Shown: positions 7,009-23,713, counted from the stretch's first letter. The stretch: 64,000 bases of DNA from Mycolicibacterium fluoranthenivorans (GCF_011758805.1 NZ_JAANOW010000001.1:992001-1056000); one strand, 5' to 3'. Notes: generated by a model not told the origin, from the sequence alone. A program made the numbers and translations.

Positions 7009-8367
7009 ATGGAAGGCATCGGCGATCTCGCGGTCATAGTGGACAAGCTGTCCGCCGCCGCGTTCGACGAGGTCCCCGTCGCCGAGTTGCTCGAAGTCCA
7101 GTCCGCGCTGGAGCAGGTGTACCGGCGGCTGCCCGCGGTTCAGCACCGAGTCATGGCGGCGGTGAAGGCACAGTCCAGCCCGGCCGAGCTCGGCATCCGT
7201 AGTTGGGCCGATGTGTTGTCCATCCGGTTGCGTATCTCGAACACCGAAGCCTGCCGGCGGCTCACCGAGGGTGAGCTGCTGGGACCGCGGCGGTCGGTCG
7301 CCGGCGAACCACTGGAGCCGCAGTATCCGGCGACGGCGGCCGCGCTGGCGCGCGGTGAGCTCTCGGCCGAACATGTCCGCATCATCACCCGGACGATGAA
7401 GAAGATCCCACCCCGAGTCGATGCGCAGACCCGTGCCCGAGCCGAGGCCGATCTGGCCGGGGTCGCGTCGATTCAGGCCCCGGAGGCGCTGCGCAGCGCG
7501 GCATCGTTACTCCTGGAGTTGCTCGATCCCGACGGGCCCGAACCCAACGACGAGGACGCCATCGATCGGCGGGAGATGTTCCGCCAGCTGATCTTGGGCC
7601 CGCAGGATGCCGACGGGCTGAGCGACCTGCGTGCCAAGGTCACCCCGGAATTCCGTGCCTATCTGGAGCCGGCCTTGGGCAAGCTCGCGGCCACGGGCAT
7701 GTGCAATCCGAATGACGAGACTCCGGTCACCAAAGGGACACCGTCGGCCGAGGCGGTCGCCGCCGACACCCGCAGCCTGGGGCAGCGCCAGCACGACGCG
7801 TTGATGACGATCGCTCGCACGGCCCTGGCCTCAGGGGAGTTGGGTGAGCACAACGGGCTGCCCGTCACCGTCGTCGTGACCACCACCGTGACCGAGCTGG
7901 AGGACGCCGCGGGGGTCGCGCGCACCGGCGGCGGCTCGAAGCTGCCGATGTGCGATCTGATCCGGATGGCCGGCCATGCCCGGCACTATCTGAGCGTCTT
8001 CGACGAGCATGCGGCGGTGCCGCTGTATCTGGGCCGGGCCCGGCGGACAGCCTCACCAGGGCAGCGGATGGTGCTCCACGCCCGCGATCGCGGGTGCACC
8101 TATCCCGGCTGCCCCGTCCCGGCCTACCTCTGCCAGAGCCATCACGCCGAAACCGACTACCGAGCAGGTGGGAAAACCGACATCCCGAACCTGGGGTTGG
8201 CCTGCGGGCCACACAATCGGCTGGTCAAAGAGGGCGGCTGGAAGACCCGCATCGGCAAGAGCGGCCGGGTGGAATGGATTCCACCACCGCAGTTGGATGC
8301 CGGCCCGCCTCGGGTCAACCCCCTGCACCACCCCGAAGATCTCCTCGGACGCGGGGAAGACCCATGA
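7009..8367 (+). CDS. 13E12 repeat family DUF222/HNH endonuclease-domain protein
   Basis: A 452-residue protein. An N-terminal DUF222 region covers about residues 1-330. A C-terminal HNH module follows, with CTYPGCPVPAYLCQSHH and later LACGPHNRLVKEGGW supplying the Cys/His metal and catalytic residues. This is the mycobacterial 13E12 repeat architecture, a multicopy family thought to be mobile-element related. The start ATG 7009 is fixed by its position just after the SOS box; an upstream GTG/TTG extension is unlikely. The protein is full length with an intact HNH motif. The biological role of the family is unsettled; DNA-damage induction is predicted from the operator. Confidence 0.92.
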   Translation: MEGIGDLAVIVDKLSAAAFDEVPVAELLEVQSALEQVYRRLPAVQHRVMAAVKAQSSPAELGIRSWADVLSIRLRISNTEACRRLTEGELLGPRRSVAGEPLEPQYPATAAALARGELSAEHVRIITRTMKKIPPRVDAQTRARAEADLAGVASIQAPEALRSAASLLLELLDPDGPEPNDEDAIDRREMFRQLILGPQDADGLSDLRAKVTPEFRAYLEPALGKLAATGMCNPNDETPVTKGTPSAEAVAADTRSLGQRQHDALMTIARTALASGELGEHNGLPVTVVVTTTVTELEDAAGVARTGGGSKLPMCDLIRMAGHARHYLSVFDEHAAVPLYLGRARRTASPGQRMVLHARDRGCTYPGCPVPAYLCQSHHAETDYRAGGKTDIPNLGLACGPHNRLVKEGGWKTRIGKSGRVEWIPPPQLDAGPPRVNPLHHPEDLLGRGEDP

Positions 8368-8406
8368 TGAGTTGGCTCACGTTCAGTCATTTGGTTGGCT
8401 CTACCC

Positions 8407-10485
8407 ATGGCTGCGTCCGCGATCTACATCGCCTCACCCGAGGGTGACACCGGGAAGTCCACCATTGCGCTCGGCATCCTGGCGCGGCTGGCGGCCAATG
8501 TCGCCAAAGTGGGCGTGTTCCGGCCGATCGCCCGCTCCGAGGGCGGGCGGCGCGACTACATCCTGGAACTGCTGCTGGCCCACGCCACGGCCGGGCTGAG
8601 CTACCAGGACTGCGTCGGCGTCAGCTACCAGCGCCTGCACGAAGACCTCGACGGCGCCATCACCGAGATCGTCGAGCGCTACCACGAGGTGGCCGCCCAG
8701 TGCGATGCCGTCCTGATCGTCGGCAGCGACTACACCGATGTGGCCAGCCCCAGCGAGCTGGCGGTCAACGCGCGGATCGCGGCCAACCTGGGCGCCTCGG
8801 TGGTGCTGGCGGTGCGGGCCTCGGAGCGCACCCCGGACGAGGTGGCGCAGGTCGTCGAGCTGTGTCTGGCGGAGCTGACAGCCCAACACGCGCACACCGC
8901 GGCGGTGGTGGCGAACCGATGCGACCCGGCGCAACTGACCGACCTGATCGACACCTTGGCCGCCGCGCTCGCCCCGAACGGCCCGAAAAGCTATGTGCTG
9001 CCCGAGGAGCCACTGCTGGTCGCACCGTCGGTCGCGGAACTGCGTGATGCAGTGCACGGCACCCTGACCGATGGCGATGAGGCGCTGCTGAGCCGCGAGG
9101 CGCTCGGCGTGCTGGTCGCCGGTATGACGGCCGAGCACGTGCTGGATCGCCTGAGCGACGGTATGGCCGTCATCACCCCCGGTGACCGCTCCGATGTGGT
9201 GATGGCGGTGATGAGTGCGCACGCCGCCGAGAACTTCCCGTCCCTGGCCTGCCTGATCCTCAACGGCGGACTGGAACTGCACCCGGCGGTGGCCAAACTG
9301 GTCGACGGGCTCAACCTCCGGCTGCCGGTCATCGCCACCGAGGCGGGTACCTACGACACGGCGCGGGCGGTGGCCAAGGCCCGCGGGCGGGTGACCGCGA
9401 CCTCGATTCGCAAGATCGACACGGCCCTGGCGCTGATGGAAACCCATGTGGACACCGCGGATCTCCTGGCCCAGCTGGCCATTCCGATACCCGAGGTGAT
9501 CACCCCACAGATGTTCACCTACCAGCTGCAGGACCGGGCGCGCAGCCACCGCAGGCGCATCGTGCTGCCCGAGGGCGACGATGACCGGATCCTGAAGGCT
9601 GCCGGCCGGTTGCTGGCGCACCGGGTGGCCGACCTCACCATCCTCGGCGACGAAGGCGCGGTGCGGGCCCGAGCCGCCGAGTTGGGCGTCGACCTCGACG
9701 GTGCCCAGCTGATCAACCCGCGCACCAGCGAGCTGTGCGACCAGTTCGCCCGCCAATATGCCGAACTGCGCAGCAAGAAGGGTGTCACCGTCGAGCAGGC
9801 CCGCGAGATCATCCATGACGTGTCGTACTTCGGCACCATGCTGGTGCACAACGACATGGTCGACGGCATGGTCTCGGGTGCGGCGCACACCACCGCACAC
9901 ACGGTGCGCCCGGCCTTCGAGATCATCAAGACCCAGCCCGGGGTATCGACGGTGTCGAGCATCTTCCTGATGTGTCTGGAGGACCGGGTGCTCGCCTACG
10001 GCGACTGCGCCATCGTGCCCGACCCGACCTCCGAACAGCTCGCCGATATCGCGATCTCCTCGGCACGGACCGCCGCGCAATTCGGCATCGCCCCGCGGGT
10101 CGCCATGCTGTCGTATTCGACCGGTACCTCAGGTACCGGCGCTGATGTCGACAAGGTCAGGGCCGCAACAGAACTGGTGCGTGAGCGGGAACCGGACCTG
10201 CTGGTGGAGGGCCCCATCCAGTACGACGCCGCGGTGGAACCGTCGGTGGCGGTCACCAAGATGCCGGACTCCCCGGTGGCCGGCCAGGCCACGGTGCTGA
10301 TCTTCCCGGACCTCAACACCGGCAACAACACCTACAAGGCGGTGCAGCGCAGCGCGGGGGCCATCGCGATCGGACCGGTGCTGCAGGGGCTCAACAAACC
10401 CGTCAACGACCTGTCCCGAGGTGCGCTGGTGGAGGATATCGTCAACACCGTGGCGATCACGGCGATCCAGGCGCAGTCCAAATGA
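8407..10485 (+). CDS. pta: Phosphate acetyltransferase
   Basis: A 692-residue three-domain Pta that interconverts acetyl-CoA and acetyl phosphate in the cytoplasm. The N-terminal P-loop-like domain begins with EGDTGKST near residue 15. A DRTGG-type middle domain follows, and the C-terminal catalytic PTA/PTB domain starts around residue 370 ([11 protein letters not shown], later [17 protein letters not shown]). ATG 8407 ([13 protein letters not shown]) is preferred to TTG 8395. The ATGA overlap with ackA at 10482 shows the classic pta-ackA operon, as in M. tuberculosis Rv0408-Rv0409. Confidence 0.97.
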   Translation: MAASAIYIASPEGDTGKSTIALGILARLAANVAKVGVFRPIARSEGGRRDYILELLLAHATAGLSYQDCVGVSYQRLHEDLDGAITEIVERYHEVAAQCDAVLIVGSDYTDVASPSELAVNARIAANLGASVVLAVRASERTPDEVAQVVELCLAELTAQHAHTAAVVANRCDPAQLTDLIDTLAAALAPNGPKSYVLPEEPLLVAPSVAELRDAVHGTLTDGDEALLSREALGVLVAGMTAEHVLDRLSDGMAVITPGDRSDVVMAVMSAHAAENFPSLACLILNGGLELHPAVAKLVDGLNLRLPVIATEAGTYDTARAVAKARGRVTATSIRKIDTALALMETHVDTADLLAQLAIPIPEVITPQMFTYQLQDRARSHRRRIVLPEGDDDRILKAAGRLLAHRVADLTILGDEGAVRARAAELGVDLDGAQLINPRTSELCDQFARQYAELRSKKGVTVEQAREIIHDVSYFGTMLVHNDMVDGMVSGAAHTTAHTVRPAFEIIKTQPGVSTVSSIFLMCLEDRVLAYGDCAIVPDPTSEQLADIAISSARTAAQFGIAPRVAMLSYSTGTSGTGADVDKVRAATELVREREPDLLVEGPIQYDAAVEPSVAVTKMPDSPVAGQATVLIFPDLNTGNNTYKAVQRSAGAIAIGPVLQGLNKPVNDLSRGALVEDIVNTVAITAIQAQSK

Positions 10486-11597
10486 GCGTGCTGGTGCTCA
10501 ACTCCGGGTCCTCCTCGGTGAAATACCAGGTGCTGGAGGCGGATTCCGGCCGCTCGCTGTGCAGCGGCATCGTGGAACGCGTCACCGACTACAGCGCCGC
10601 ATTGCGGGAGGTCTTCGACGCCCTGACCGCGGCGGGGGTGCACACCGACGACCTGGTGGCGGTCGGGCACCGGGTGGTGCACGGCGGCCGCCGCTTCTAT
10701 CAGCCTGCCGTCATCGACGACGAGTTGCTGGCCAAGATCGACGAGCTGGCGCCGCTGGCCCCGTTGCACAACCCGCCGGCGGTGCTGGGCATCCGCGAGG
10801 CCCGCAAGCTGCTGCCCGGACTGCCCCATATCGCGGTCTTCGACACCGCGTTCTTCCATGATCTGCCCGCGGCCGCGGCGGAGTATGCCATCGACCGTGA
10901 GGTGGCCGAGCGGTGGCACATCCGGCGCTACGGTTTCCACGGCACGTCGCACCGGTATGTCAGCGAACAGGCCGCCCTGTTCCTGGATGCGCCGCTGGAC
11001 TCGCTGAATCAGATTGTGCTGCACCTGGGTAACGGCGCCTCGGCCTCGGCGATCGCCGGCGGCCGAGCGATCGACACCTCGATGGGCCTGACCCCGATGG
11101 AGGGCCTGGTGATGGGCACCCGGTCGGGTGACCTGGACCCCGGCATCATCATGTACCTCTGGCGCGCCGCCGGGATGACGGTCGAGGACATCGAGACCAT
11201 GCTCAATCGCCGATCCGGGGTGTACGGACTCGGCGGCGAGACCGATTTCCGGGAACTGCACAAGCGCGTCGATGCCGGCGACGACGACGCGCGCCTGGCC
11301 TACGAGGTGTACATCCACCGGCTGCGCAAGTACATCGGCGCGTACCTGGCGCTGCTGGGCCGTGCGGACGTCATCACCTTCACCGCCGGGGTGGGGGAGA
11401 ACGACGCACTGGTGCGTCGGGACGCACTGACCGGATTGTCCTCGCTGGGAATCGAACTCGACGAGACGCTCAACAGCGCACCGGAGCGGGTGGCCCGGCG
11501 CATCTCGGCCGACAAATCGCCCACGACGGTGCTGGTCATCCCGACCAACGAGGAACTGGCCATCGCCCGCGCCTGCGCGGCTGTGCTGGAGGGGTAG
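10482..11597 (+). CDS. ackA: Acetate kinase
   Basis: A 371-residue ASKHA-fold kinase converting acetyl phosphate and ADP to acetate and ATP. It shows the N-terminal [14 protein letters not shown] phosphate-1 motif, [11 protein letters not shown], the substrate loop [19 protein letters not shown] and [10 protein letters not shown], all typical acetokinase signatures. Its start overlaps the pta stop by 4 nt. With pta it forms the reversible acetate activation and overflow pathway and controls the acetyl phosphate pool. Confidence 0.97.
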   Translation: MSVLVLNSGSSSVKYQVLEADSGRSLCSGIVERVTDYSAALREVFDALTAAGVHTDDLVAVGHRVVHGGRRFYQPAVIDDELLAKIDELAPLAPLHNPPAVLGIREARKLLPGLPHIAVFDTAFFHDLPAAAAEYAIDREVAERWHIRRYGFHGTSHRYVSEQAALFLDAPLDSLNQIVLHLGNGASASAIAGGRAIDTSMGLTPMEGLVMGTRSGDLDPGIIMYLWRAAGMTVEDIETMLNRRSGVYGLGGETDFRELHKRVDAGDDDARLAYEVYIHRLRKYIGAYLALLGRADVITFTAGVGENDALVRRDALTGLSSLGIELDETLNSAPERVARRISADKSPTTVLVIPTNEELAIARACAAVLEG

Positions 11598-11599
11598 CC

Positions 11600-15229
<3,630 letters not shown>

Positions 15230-15230
<1 letters not shown>

Positions 15231-16567
15231 CAGCGATACTCGCTCAGCCGGGGCCACAGGCCCAGGGTGACGGCGATGGCCGCGATCACGCTCAGTGCCG
15301 CCGCGCCGACCGTCGCCCCCGACAGCACCCGGCGGGCGTTGAGGATATCGGCGCGCAGCTGGTTGCGGCTGTCCGCAATGCCCTTGCTGAGTGCTTCGTC
15401 GAGCTTGCCGAAAGCGGGGGTGGAGTCGTCCTCGCCGGTGCCCAGGGCCACCTGCGTGGCCGCCTGGTAGTCGCCGACGGCGATATAGGCGTTGATCCGG
15501 TCGTCGGCGGCTCGCCACTTGCGCAGCAGTTGCTCGGCATCGGCGAGGTCGCCCTTGCTGACGTCATCGCCGCTCAGGTAGATCGACAGCTGCTGCTGCA
15601 TGGCGTCGATGCGTTGGTAGTAAGACTGCTTGCGCACCTCCACATCGCCGCGGCGCACCAGGGCCAGGGTCTCGTCGGCGCGGGCCTGCTGCGCCGTGAT
15701 CGCCATCGTGGTGACCGTCTTCAGCGATTGCGCCGCAGTGTTTTTCGCACTGCGGCTATCGGTGGTCGAGATGGCCAGTGCGGTACCCACCCAGACCACC
15801 ATAATCAGCACCGCCAGTCCGCCCGCGACGAAACCGACGTTCACCCGCCGTCGGGTCCGCCGGGCCAGCCACCGGTTGGCGAACAAACCGAACAGGATGG
15901 TGGCGGTCACCACGACGATGACCGAGGCCGGGATGCGCGCCGAGGCGGCGGTCTCGGTGTCGACGCGTGCCGAGGTGGCCTCGTAGAGCCGCTGGGCGTC
16001 GGGCAGGATCTGGGTCTGCATCAAGGCCGACGCCTCGGACAGATAGGCCGAACCGACCGGATTACCGGCCCGGTTGTTGGTGCGGGCCGTCTCCACCAGC
16101 CCGGTGTAGATGGCCAGTTGCCCGTTGACCCGACCGAGCAGTTGGATCATCGGCTCGTCGGTCAGCCCGCTGGAGGCCCGGGTGACGGCGACCGAGGCAT
16201 CGGTGATGGCCTGTTCGTAGCGCTGCCGGACATCGCTGGGTTCGGCGCCGGCGATGAACGCCGTGGCCGCGGCGGCGTCGGCGACCGAGAGCGTGGTGTA
16301 GAGCTGACCGGCGGCGAAGGACAGCGGTTCGGTGTGGTTGAGCACCGTGGTCAGGGCCTGCTGACGGTCGTCGACGGTGCGTGACGTCGCAAACGCGCAG
16401 GCGATGACGAGCGCGGACAGCACCACACCGATGGTGAGAATGCGGCCCGGGGTGGTCCACAGGAACGCCCACCGCGGATGTGCAGGGGTGGCCGGCGACC
16501 GTGAGGCCAGCGGTTCGGTCGACGGATGCGCCAACTCCACGGTCACGGGTGCGCGAACCTCCCTCAC
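15230..16567 (-). CDS. glnX: Transmembrane sensor GlnX
   Basis: A 445-residue membrane protein with four transmembrane segments, near residues 40-60, 210-228, 240-262 and at the C-terminus. They enclose two extracytoplasmic helical domains of ~150 and ~160 residues. It is the probable relay between lipoprotein GlnH and kinase PknG, as in M. tuberculosis Rv0412c. It starts at GTG 16567 and heads the three-gene operon. The gap of only 50 bp to the divergent mutT3 must hold both promoters. Confidence 0.93.
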
Positions 16568-16617
16568 GGAGTGGTTTGGTGGGCGATTAATGAAAGTCTA
16601 AGAGAGATTGGTGGGAC

Positions 16618-17133
16618 GTGTGGGAATTCGCGGAGCCTTATCCTGAACGCGTGCGTGGCGACGGTGACGGTTGGGTGATGTCCGACGGCGGTGGGCATTT
16701 CTGGGGCCGCCATGGTGCGGCCGGGTTGCTGCTGCGTGCGCCGGGTCCCGGCGGTGGCGCCGCGGTGCTGCTGCAGCACCGCGCCCCGTGGAGCCACCAG
16801 GGCGGAACCTGGGGTCTGCCCGGCGGAGCCAGGGACAGCCACGAATCGGTCGAGGAGGCGGCGTTCCGCGAAGCCTTCGAAGAAGCCGGATTGGAAGCGG
16901 TCCATTTGACGGTCCGGATCTCGGTGGTCACGCATGAGGTACCGGGCTGGTCGTACACCACCGTCATCGCCGACGCCACCGAGATGCTGACCACCACGCC
17001 CAACCGGGAGAGTTCCGAACTGCGCTGGGTCGCCGAGCACGAGGTCATCGACCTGCCGCTGCACCCCGGGTTCGCGGCCAGCTGGGACCGGCTGCGCAGC
17101 GTCACCGCGACCATCCCGCTGCTCAGGCCGTGA
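16618..17133 (+). CDS. mutT3: Nudix hydrolase MutT3
   Basis: A 171-residue Nudix protein. The Nudix box is complete: GARDSHE, then REAFEEAGL at about residues 63-85, fitting GX5EX7REUXEEXGU. It is shorter at the C-terminus than the M. tuberculosis MutT3 as remembered. The family sanitises oxidised nucleotides such as 8-oxo-dGTP. It starts at GTG 16618 (WEFAEPY). Its 3' end overlaps convergent thiE by 11 bp. Confidence 0.92.
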   Translation: MWEFAEPYPERVRGDGDGWVMSDGGGHFWGRHGAAGLLLRAPGPGGGAAVLLQHRAPWSHQGGTWGLPGGARDSHESVEEAAFREAFEEAGLEAVHLTVRISVVTHEVPGWSYTTVIADATEMLTTTPNRESSELRWVAEHEVIDLPLHPGFAASWDRLRSVTATIPLLRP

Positions 17134-17776
17134 GCGCGTCTTTGAGGTGACGCGCGGCGGCCTCCGGGTCCTCGGCCTCGGTGATCGCGCGGACCACCAC
17201 GATGCGGCGTGCCCCCGCCTCGAGGACCTCGGGCAGCCGCTCGGCGTCGATACCTCCGATGGCGAACCACGGCCGCTCCGGTGCCAGCGCCGCGGTGTGC
17301 CGGACCAGGTCCAGACCGGGCGCGGGACGGCCCGGTTTGGTCGGCGTGGGCCAGCACGGGCCGGTGCAGAAATAGTCGACGGCCTCGGCCAGCGCTGCGG
17401 CGACCTGGTGTTCGTCATGGGTGGAGCGGCCGATGACGGGACGTTCCCCGATGATCGAGCGCGCCACGTCCAGTGGCAGATCGTCCTGCCCGAGGTGCAG
17501 CACATCCGAACCCGCGGCCCGCGCCACATCGGCGCGGTCGTTCACCGCGAGCAGGGCGCCGTGCCGCCGGGCGGCGTCGGCCAGGATCTCCAGGGCATCG
17601 AGCTCCTGGCGGGCCTCGATGCTTTTGTCGCGTAGTTGGATGATGTCCACCCCGCCCGCGAGTGCGGCGTCGGCGAACTCGGCGAGATCACCGCGGGCCA
17701 GCCTGGCGTCGGTACACAGATACAGGCGGGAGTCGGCGAGACGCGTACGTGGATCCACAGGCCCGAGGTTAACCAC
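17123..17776 (-). CDS. thiE: Thiamin phosphate synthase
   Basis: A 217-residue TIM-barrel enzyme that joins the hydroxymethylpyrimidine diphosphate and thiazole phosphate carboxylate moieties to give thiamin phosphate. Motifs include [28 protein letters not shown] and [14 protein letters not shown]; the pyrophosphate-binding glycine region is IGGIDAER. It starts at GTG 17776 and is divergent from riboswitch-controlled thiO. The riboswitch sits only on the thiO side. Confidence 0.95.
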   Translation of the reverse strand: MVNLGPVDPRTRLADSRLYLCTDARLARGDLAEFADAALAGGVDIIQLRDKSIEARQELDALEILADAARRHGALLAVNDRADVARAAGSDVLHLGQDDLPLDVARSIIGERPVIGRSTHDEHQVAAALAEAVDYFCTGPCWPTPTKPGRPAPGLDLVRHTAALAPERPWFAIGGIDAERLPEVLEAGARRIVVVRAITEAEDPEAAARHLKDALTA

Positions 17777-17812
17777 GCCGGGATCTCGGGTGGGGCCGAG
17801 TACCCTGGACAG

Positions 17813-17903
17813 CCGACACGGGAGTCCCGGGACCGGGGCTGAGAGTGGGCCAATGACCAGCCCTGACCGTTACACCTGATCCGGGTCATGCCGGCGAAGG
17901 GAG
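17813..17903 (+). ncRNA. TPP riboswitch upstream of thiO
   Basis: The Thi-box core is present: an ACACGGGAG-type 5' strand, the pyrimidine-binding CTGAGA at 17839-17844, CCCTGACCG, ACCTGAT at 17874-17880 and GCCGGCGAAGGGA at the 3' end. The 3' strand runs into the thiO ribosome binding site (GGGAGAGGGA just before ATG 17909), so TPP binding would sequester it and block translation. Confidence 0.93.
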
Positions 17904-17908
17904 AGGGA

Positions 17909-18897
17909 ATGTCTGAACGTGCACTCGCCGTGATCGGTGGCGGCGTCATCGGGCTGTCGATCGCCCGCCGCGCCGCGCAGGACGGCTGGTCGGTGCGCCT
18001 GCACCACACCGGGGAGCGCGGGGCCTCCTGGGTGGCCGGCGGCATGCTCGCCCCACACAGCGAGGGCTGGCCGGGGGAGGACGCCCAGCTGGCACTGGGA
18101 TTGGAATCGCTCACACTGTGGCACACCGGGTTCCTGCAGGGACTGCCCGCCGATGTCGTCACCGCACGCGAATCGCTGGTGGTGGCGGTCGACCGGGCCG
18201 ACGTCGCCGATCTGCACACCGTGGCCGACTGGCTTTCGGCGCGGGGACAGCCGGTCAGCCCGACGACGGTGGCCCGGGATATCGAGCCCCTGCTGGCCCC
18301 GGGCATCCGGCACGGGTTCGTCGCCGAGACGGAACTCGCGGTGGACAACCGCGCCCTGGTCGACGCCTTGGCGTCGGCCTGTGAGTCCGCCGGCGTGCAG
18401 TGGGCGCCCCCGGTCACCGACCTGGCCGAGGTGCCGGGGCTGCGGGTGATCGCCAACGGGATCGACGCCCCGGCACTGTGGCCGGGCCTGCAGGTGCGTC
18501 CGGTCAAGGGCGAGGTGCTGCGGCTGCGCTGGCGCAAGGGCTGTATGCCGGTGCCGCAGCGGGTGGTCCGGGCGCGCGTGCACGGCAGGCAGGTCTATCT
18601 GGTGCCCCGGGCCGACGGGGTGGTGATCGGCGCCACCCAGTACGAACACGGCCGCGACACCGCCCCGGTGGTCACCGGGGTGCGCGACCTGCTCGACGAT
18701 GCGTGCGCCGTGATGCCTGCGCTGGGGGAGTATGAGCTGGCCGAGTGTGCCGCGGGACTGCGGCCGATGACACCCGACGGCTTGCCGATCGTGGGCAGGC
18801 TGGACGAACGCACGCTGGTGGCCACCGGACACGGGCGTAATGGATTTCTGCTGGCGCCGTGGACCGCGGAGCGGATCGCATGCGAGTTAGGAGCGCG

Positions 18898-18901
<4 letters not shown>
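17909..18901 (+). CDS. thiO: Glycine oxidase ThiO
   Basis: A 330-residue FAD-dependent D-amino-acid-oxidase-family enzyme that makes the dehydroglycine used in thiazole synthesis. It has the N-terminal dinucleotide-binding motif VIGGGVIGLSIARRAA, WVAGGMLAPHSE, the C-terminal CAAGLRPMTPDGLPIVG and TGHGRNGFLLAP. ATG 17909 (MSERALAV) directly follows the riboswitch; an in-frame ATG at 17888 lies within the aptamer and is rejected. Its stop overlaps thiS by 4 nt. Confidence 0.96.
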
Positions 18902-20630
<1,729 letters not shown>

Positions 20631-20634
<4 letters not shown>

Positions 20635-21527
20635 TCGAACTCACCGGCCTCACCAAACGCTTCGGTGCCACCACCGCTGTCGACGATCTCACCTGCACCG
20701 TCGAATCCGGCGTGGTCACCGGCTTTCTCGGCCCCAACGGGGCCGGGAAGTCGACCACCATGCGAATGATCCTCGGTCTGGACCGGCCGACCGCGGGAAC
20801 GGCGACGGTGCTCGGCAAGCGCTATCACGAGCTCACCCACCCGCTGCGCACCGTCGGCGCGCTGCTGGATGCGCGACAGGTGCACCCGAACCGGTCGGCC
20901 CGCGCGCACCTGCGCTGGATCGCGGCCAGCAACCAGATCCCCGCTTCCCGGGTGGATGAGGTGCTGGACCAGGTGGGGCTCACCGAGGTGGCCGGGAAAC
21001 GGGCCGGGGCGTTCTCCCTCGGCATGAGCCAGCGTCTCGGTATCGCGGCGGCGCTGCTGGGTGACCCGCAGGTGCTGCTCTTCGACGAACCGGTCAACGG
21101 ACTGGACCCCGAGGGTATCCGCTGGGTGCGCACCTTCATGCGTTCGCTGGCCGCCGAGGGGCGCACCGTGTTCGTCTCCAGCCATCTGCTCGCCGAGATG
21201 GCCAACACCGCCGACCGGCTGGTGGTGATCGGCCGCGGCCGATTGATCGCGGCCACCTCGATGGACGATTTCCTGGCCGCCGCGGCCGACGCACTGGTCC
21301 GCAGCCCGCAGGCCGACCGGCTGGCCGCGGTGCTGACCGCCGAAGGAATCTCGGTCACCCGGGACGGCGGCGCACTGCGGGTCGGCGGTGCCACGCTGGA
21401 GCGGATCGGCGAACTGGCGGCCCGGCACGGCCTCACCCTGCACGAGCTGACCGCGGTGCGGGCCTCGCTGGAGGAGGCGTACCTGAGCCGCACCGACGGT
21501 GCCACCGAATACCGGGCCGGCGCATGA
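20631..21527 (+). CDS. ABC transporter ATP-binding protein
   Basis: A 298-residue ABC ATPase: Walker A GPNGAGKST near residue 39, signature FSLGMSQRLGIA, Walker B VLLFDEPVNGLDPEG and the H-loop SSHLLAEM. The extra C-terminal domain of ~90 residues is typical of ABC-2 exporters with a drug-export or bacitracin-resistance-like ATPase. ATG 20631 overlaps the previous stop and its end overlaps the permease start (ATGA). Confidence 0.93.
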
Positions 21528-22192
21528 CCATCAGGTCCGAATACCTCAAACTGACCACCACCCGGTCCTCGGCCTGGACGGCGCTGGCGGTGCTGGTGCT
21601 CAGTCTGGGGCTGGCCACGGCGGTCCCGGACCGGCCCGAGCTCGGGGCCGCCGCGTTCGGCGTCCCGGTGCTGATGATCCTGTCCGCGCTGACGATCACC
21701 GGCGAGTACCGCACGGCGATGATCCGGACCACCTTCTTGGCCACCCCCAGCCGGATCCGCGTGCTCGCGGCGAAAGCGGTTGTCGCCGTGTCATTCTCCG
21801 TCGTGGTCAGTGGCCTGGCCGCCGTGGGGTCCATGGTGCTGGCCGGCGGGGTGCCGGTGTGGCGGACGGTGGGTGCGGTGACGCTCTACGCCGCACTGGG
21901 CGCGGTGCTGGCCGTCGGGCTGGGCGCTCTGGTGCGGCACAGTGCCGCCGCCGTGGCCGTGCTGGTGCTCCTGCCGTTCGTGGTGGAACCGCTGATCGGG
22001 CTGAGCCCGGAGCTGGGGGCGCGGGTCGGCCCGTTGCTGCCCTTCACCAATGCGAATGCCTTCACCGGCGTCACGTGGCTGCAGACTTTCACCATGTGGT
22101 GGGGCCCGGCGGGCTCGGCGCTGTACTTCGGCGCGGTGGCGGCCGCCGTCTTCGCCGTGGCGGCCGTGGTGGTGACCCGCCGGGATGCCTGA
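21524..22192 (+). CDS. ABC-2 type membrane permease
   Basis: A 222-residue integral membrane protein with about six hydrophobic segments and a conserved early motif IRSEYLKLTTTRSSAW, typical of ABC-2 permeases. Coupled by a 4-nt overlap to the ATPase, it should form a homodimeric exporter with it. The substrate is unknown. A 24-bp gap separates it from the following lipoprotein gene. Confidence 0.88.
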   Translation: MTIRSEYLKLTTTRSSAWTALAVLVLSLGLATAVPDRPELGAAAFGVPVLMILSALTITGEYRTAMIRTTFLATPSRIRVLAAKAVVAVSFSVVVSGLAAVGSMVLAGGVPVWRTVGAVTLYAALGAVLAVGLGALVRHSAAAVAVLVLLPFVVEPLIGLSPELGARVGPLLPFTNANAFTGVTWLQTFTMWWGPAGSALYFGAVAAAVFAVAAVVVTRRDA

Positions 22193-22216
22193 TGGGCGTC
22201 GGCTACCGTGGGTCCT

Positions 22217-23713
22217 ATGCGGCTCAGATCACACGCGGCAACCGTCTTCGTTTCCGTGGCCGTCCTGGCCGGTTGCGGCCACGCGCCTGCGCCGCAGCCC
22301 ACCGCCGTGGCGCCCACCCCGGCGCCGGACACCGGGTACGCCGCCACCATCCGGGACCGGATCACCACCGACGCGATGATGGCCCACCTGACGAAGCTGC
22401 AGGACATCGCCGACGCCAACGACGGCACCCGGGCGATAGGCACGCCGGGCTACCAGGCCACCGTGGACTATGTGGCAAATGCTCTGCGGGACAAAGGCTT
22501 CGATGTGCAAACGCCGGAGTTCGAGGTGCGCCTGCCGTTCGCCGAGGACCCGGTGCTGACGGTTGCGGGGGCGCGGGTGAGTGCCAGTCCGCTCAAGTAC
22601 ACCATCGGCACACCGGAGGGCGGGGTGAGCGGCCCGCTGGTCGTGGCGCGCGCCGACGACACGCCGGGCTGCGCCGAGTCGGATTACGACGGCCTCCCGG
22701 TGCAGGGTTCGGTGGTGCTGGTCAACCGCGGCTCGTGTCCGTTCGGGGACAAGCAGTCCGTCGCCGCCAAGCGCGGCGCGCTGGCGCTGATCGTCGCCAA
22801 CAATGTGGATGGCGATGAGTTCGGCGCCACCCTCGGTGAGGGCACCGACGTCAAGATCCCGGTGGTCGGCGTGACCAAGGCCGAGGGCGCCCGGCTGCGC
22901 GCCGCCCCGGGACCGGTGAGCATGACGATGAAAGCCGGCGTCAACGTCGAACGCACCCGCAACGTGATCGCCCAGACCAAGACCGGCTCCGCCGCCGATG
23001 TGGTGATGGTGGGCGCGCACCTGGACAGCGTGCCCGAGGGCCCCGGTATCAACGACAACGGTTCCGGAACCGCCGCCGTGCTGGAAACCGCGCTGCAGAT
23101 GGGTAGTTCGCCGGACGTCCGCAATGCGGTGCGCTTCGGGTTCTGGGGCGCCGAGGAACTGGGTACGCTCGGTTCCACCAACTACATCTCCACACTGGAC
23201 GTCGATCAACTCAAAGACATTGCGCTGTACCTGAATTTCGACATGCTGGCGTCGCCGAACCCGGGCTACTTCACCTATGACGGTGACCAGTCCCTGCCGC
23301 CGGACAAGGACGGCGGCGTGCCGCGGGTGCCCGAGGGCTCCGCGGGTATCGAGCGCACGTTGGTGGCCTACCTGGACGGCGCGGGCAAGCCGGCGGAGGA
23401 CACGTCGTTCGATGGTCGCTCCGATTACGACGGCTTCACCAAGGCCGGGATCCCGTCCGGTGGACTGTTTTCCGGCGCCGAGGTGGATATGACCGAGGAG
23501 CAGGCTCAGCGCTGGGGCGGTAAGGCCAACCAGCCGTTCGACTCGAACTACCACAAGGCGACCGACACCCTCGACCACATCGACCGCACCTCGCTGGACA
23601 TCCAGGGCAAGGGCGTCGGCTACGCAGTGGCGCTGTACGCCCAGGATCAGCGCGGACGCAACGGGGTTCCGGTCCGCGACGACCGCACCCGGCACACCCT
23701 GTCCGGCTCATGA
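22217..23713 (+). CDS. lpqL: Secreted M28 aminopeptidase lipoprotein LpqL
   Basis: A 498-residue zinc aminopeptidase. It has a lipoprotein signal with lipobox VLAGC (Cys20), an M28 catalytic domain interrupted by a PA domain (about residues 135-240), then the metal site: His268 and Asp280 in GAHLDSVPEGPGINDNGSG, Glu313/Glu314 in WGAEELG, Asp342 in NFDML and His446 in NYHKATDT. All five zinc ligands and the catalytic Glu are present. ATG 22217 is preferred to GTG 22208. It should act at the outer face of the membrane on peptides. The syntenic M. tuberculosis gene is Rv0418. Confidence 0.93.
   Translation: MRLRSHAATVFVSVAVLAGCGHAPAPQPTAVAPTPAPDTGYAATIRDRITTDAMMAHLTKLQDIADANDGTRAIGTPGYQATVDYVANALRDKGFDVQTPEFEVRLPFAEDPVLTVAGARVSASPLKYTIGTPEGGVSGPLVVARADDTPGCAESDYDGLPVQGSVVLVNRGSCPFGDKQSVAAKRGALALIVANNVDGDEFGATLGEGTDVKIPVVGVTKAEGARLRAAPGPVSMTMKAGVNVERTRNVIAQTKTGSAADVVMVGAHLDSVPEGPGINDNGSGTAAVLETALQMGSSPDVRNAVRFGFWGAEELGTLGSTNYISTLDVDQLKDIALYLNFDMLASPNPGYFTYDGDQSLPPDKDGGVPRVPEGSAGIERTLVAYLDGAGKPAEDTSFDGRSDYDGFTKAGIPSGGLFSGAEVDMTEEQAQRWGGKANQPFDSNYHKATDTLDHIDRTSLDIQGKGVGYAVALYAQDQRGRNGVPVRDDRTRHTLSGS

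Noticed and set aside
7009..8367. The 13E12 gene as part of an active insertion element or prophage
   Set aside because: No integrase, transposase, terminal repeats or attachment-site duplication could be seen around it.
8371..8401. Direct repeat GTTGGCTC before pta as an operator
   Set aside because: An 8-mer repeated once in a short gap, with no symmetry or second support; likely chance.
17888..17908. Upstream ATG 17888 as the thiO start
   Set aside because: It lies inside the TPP riboswitch aptamer and lacks a ribosome binding site, whereas ATG 17909 directly follows one.
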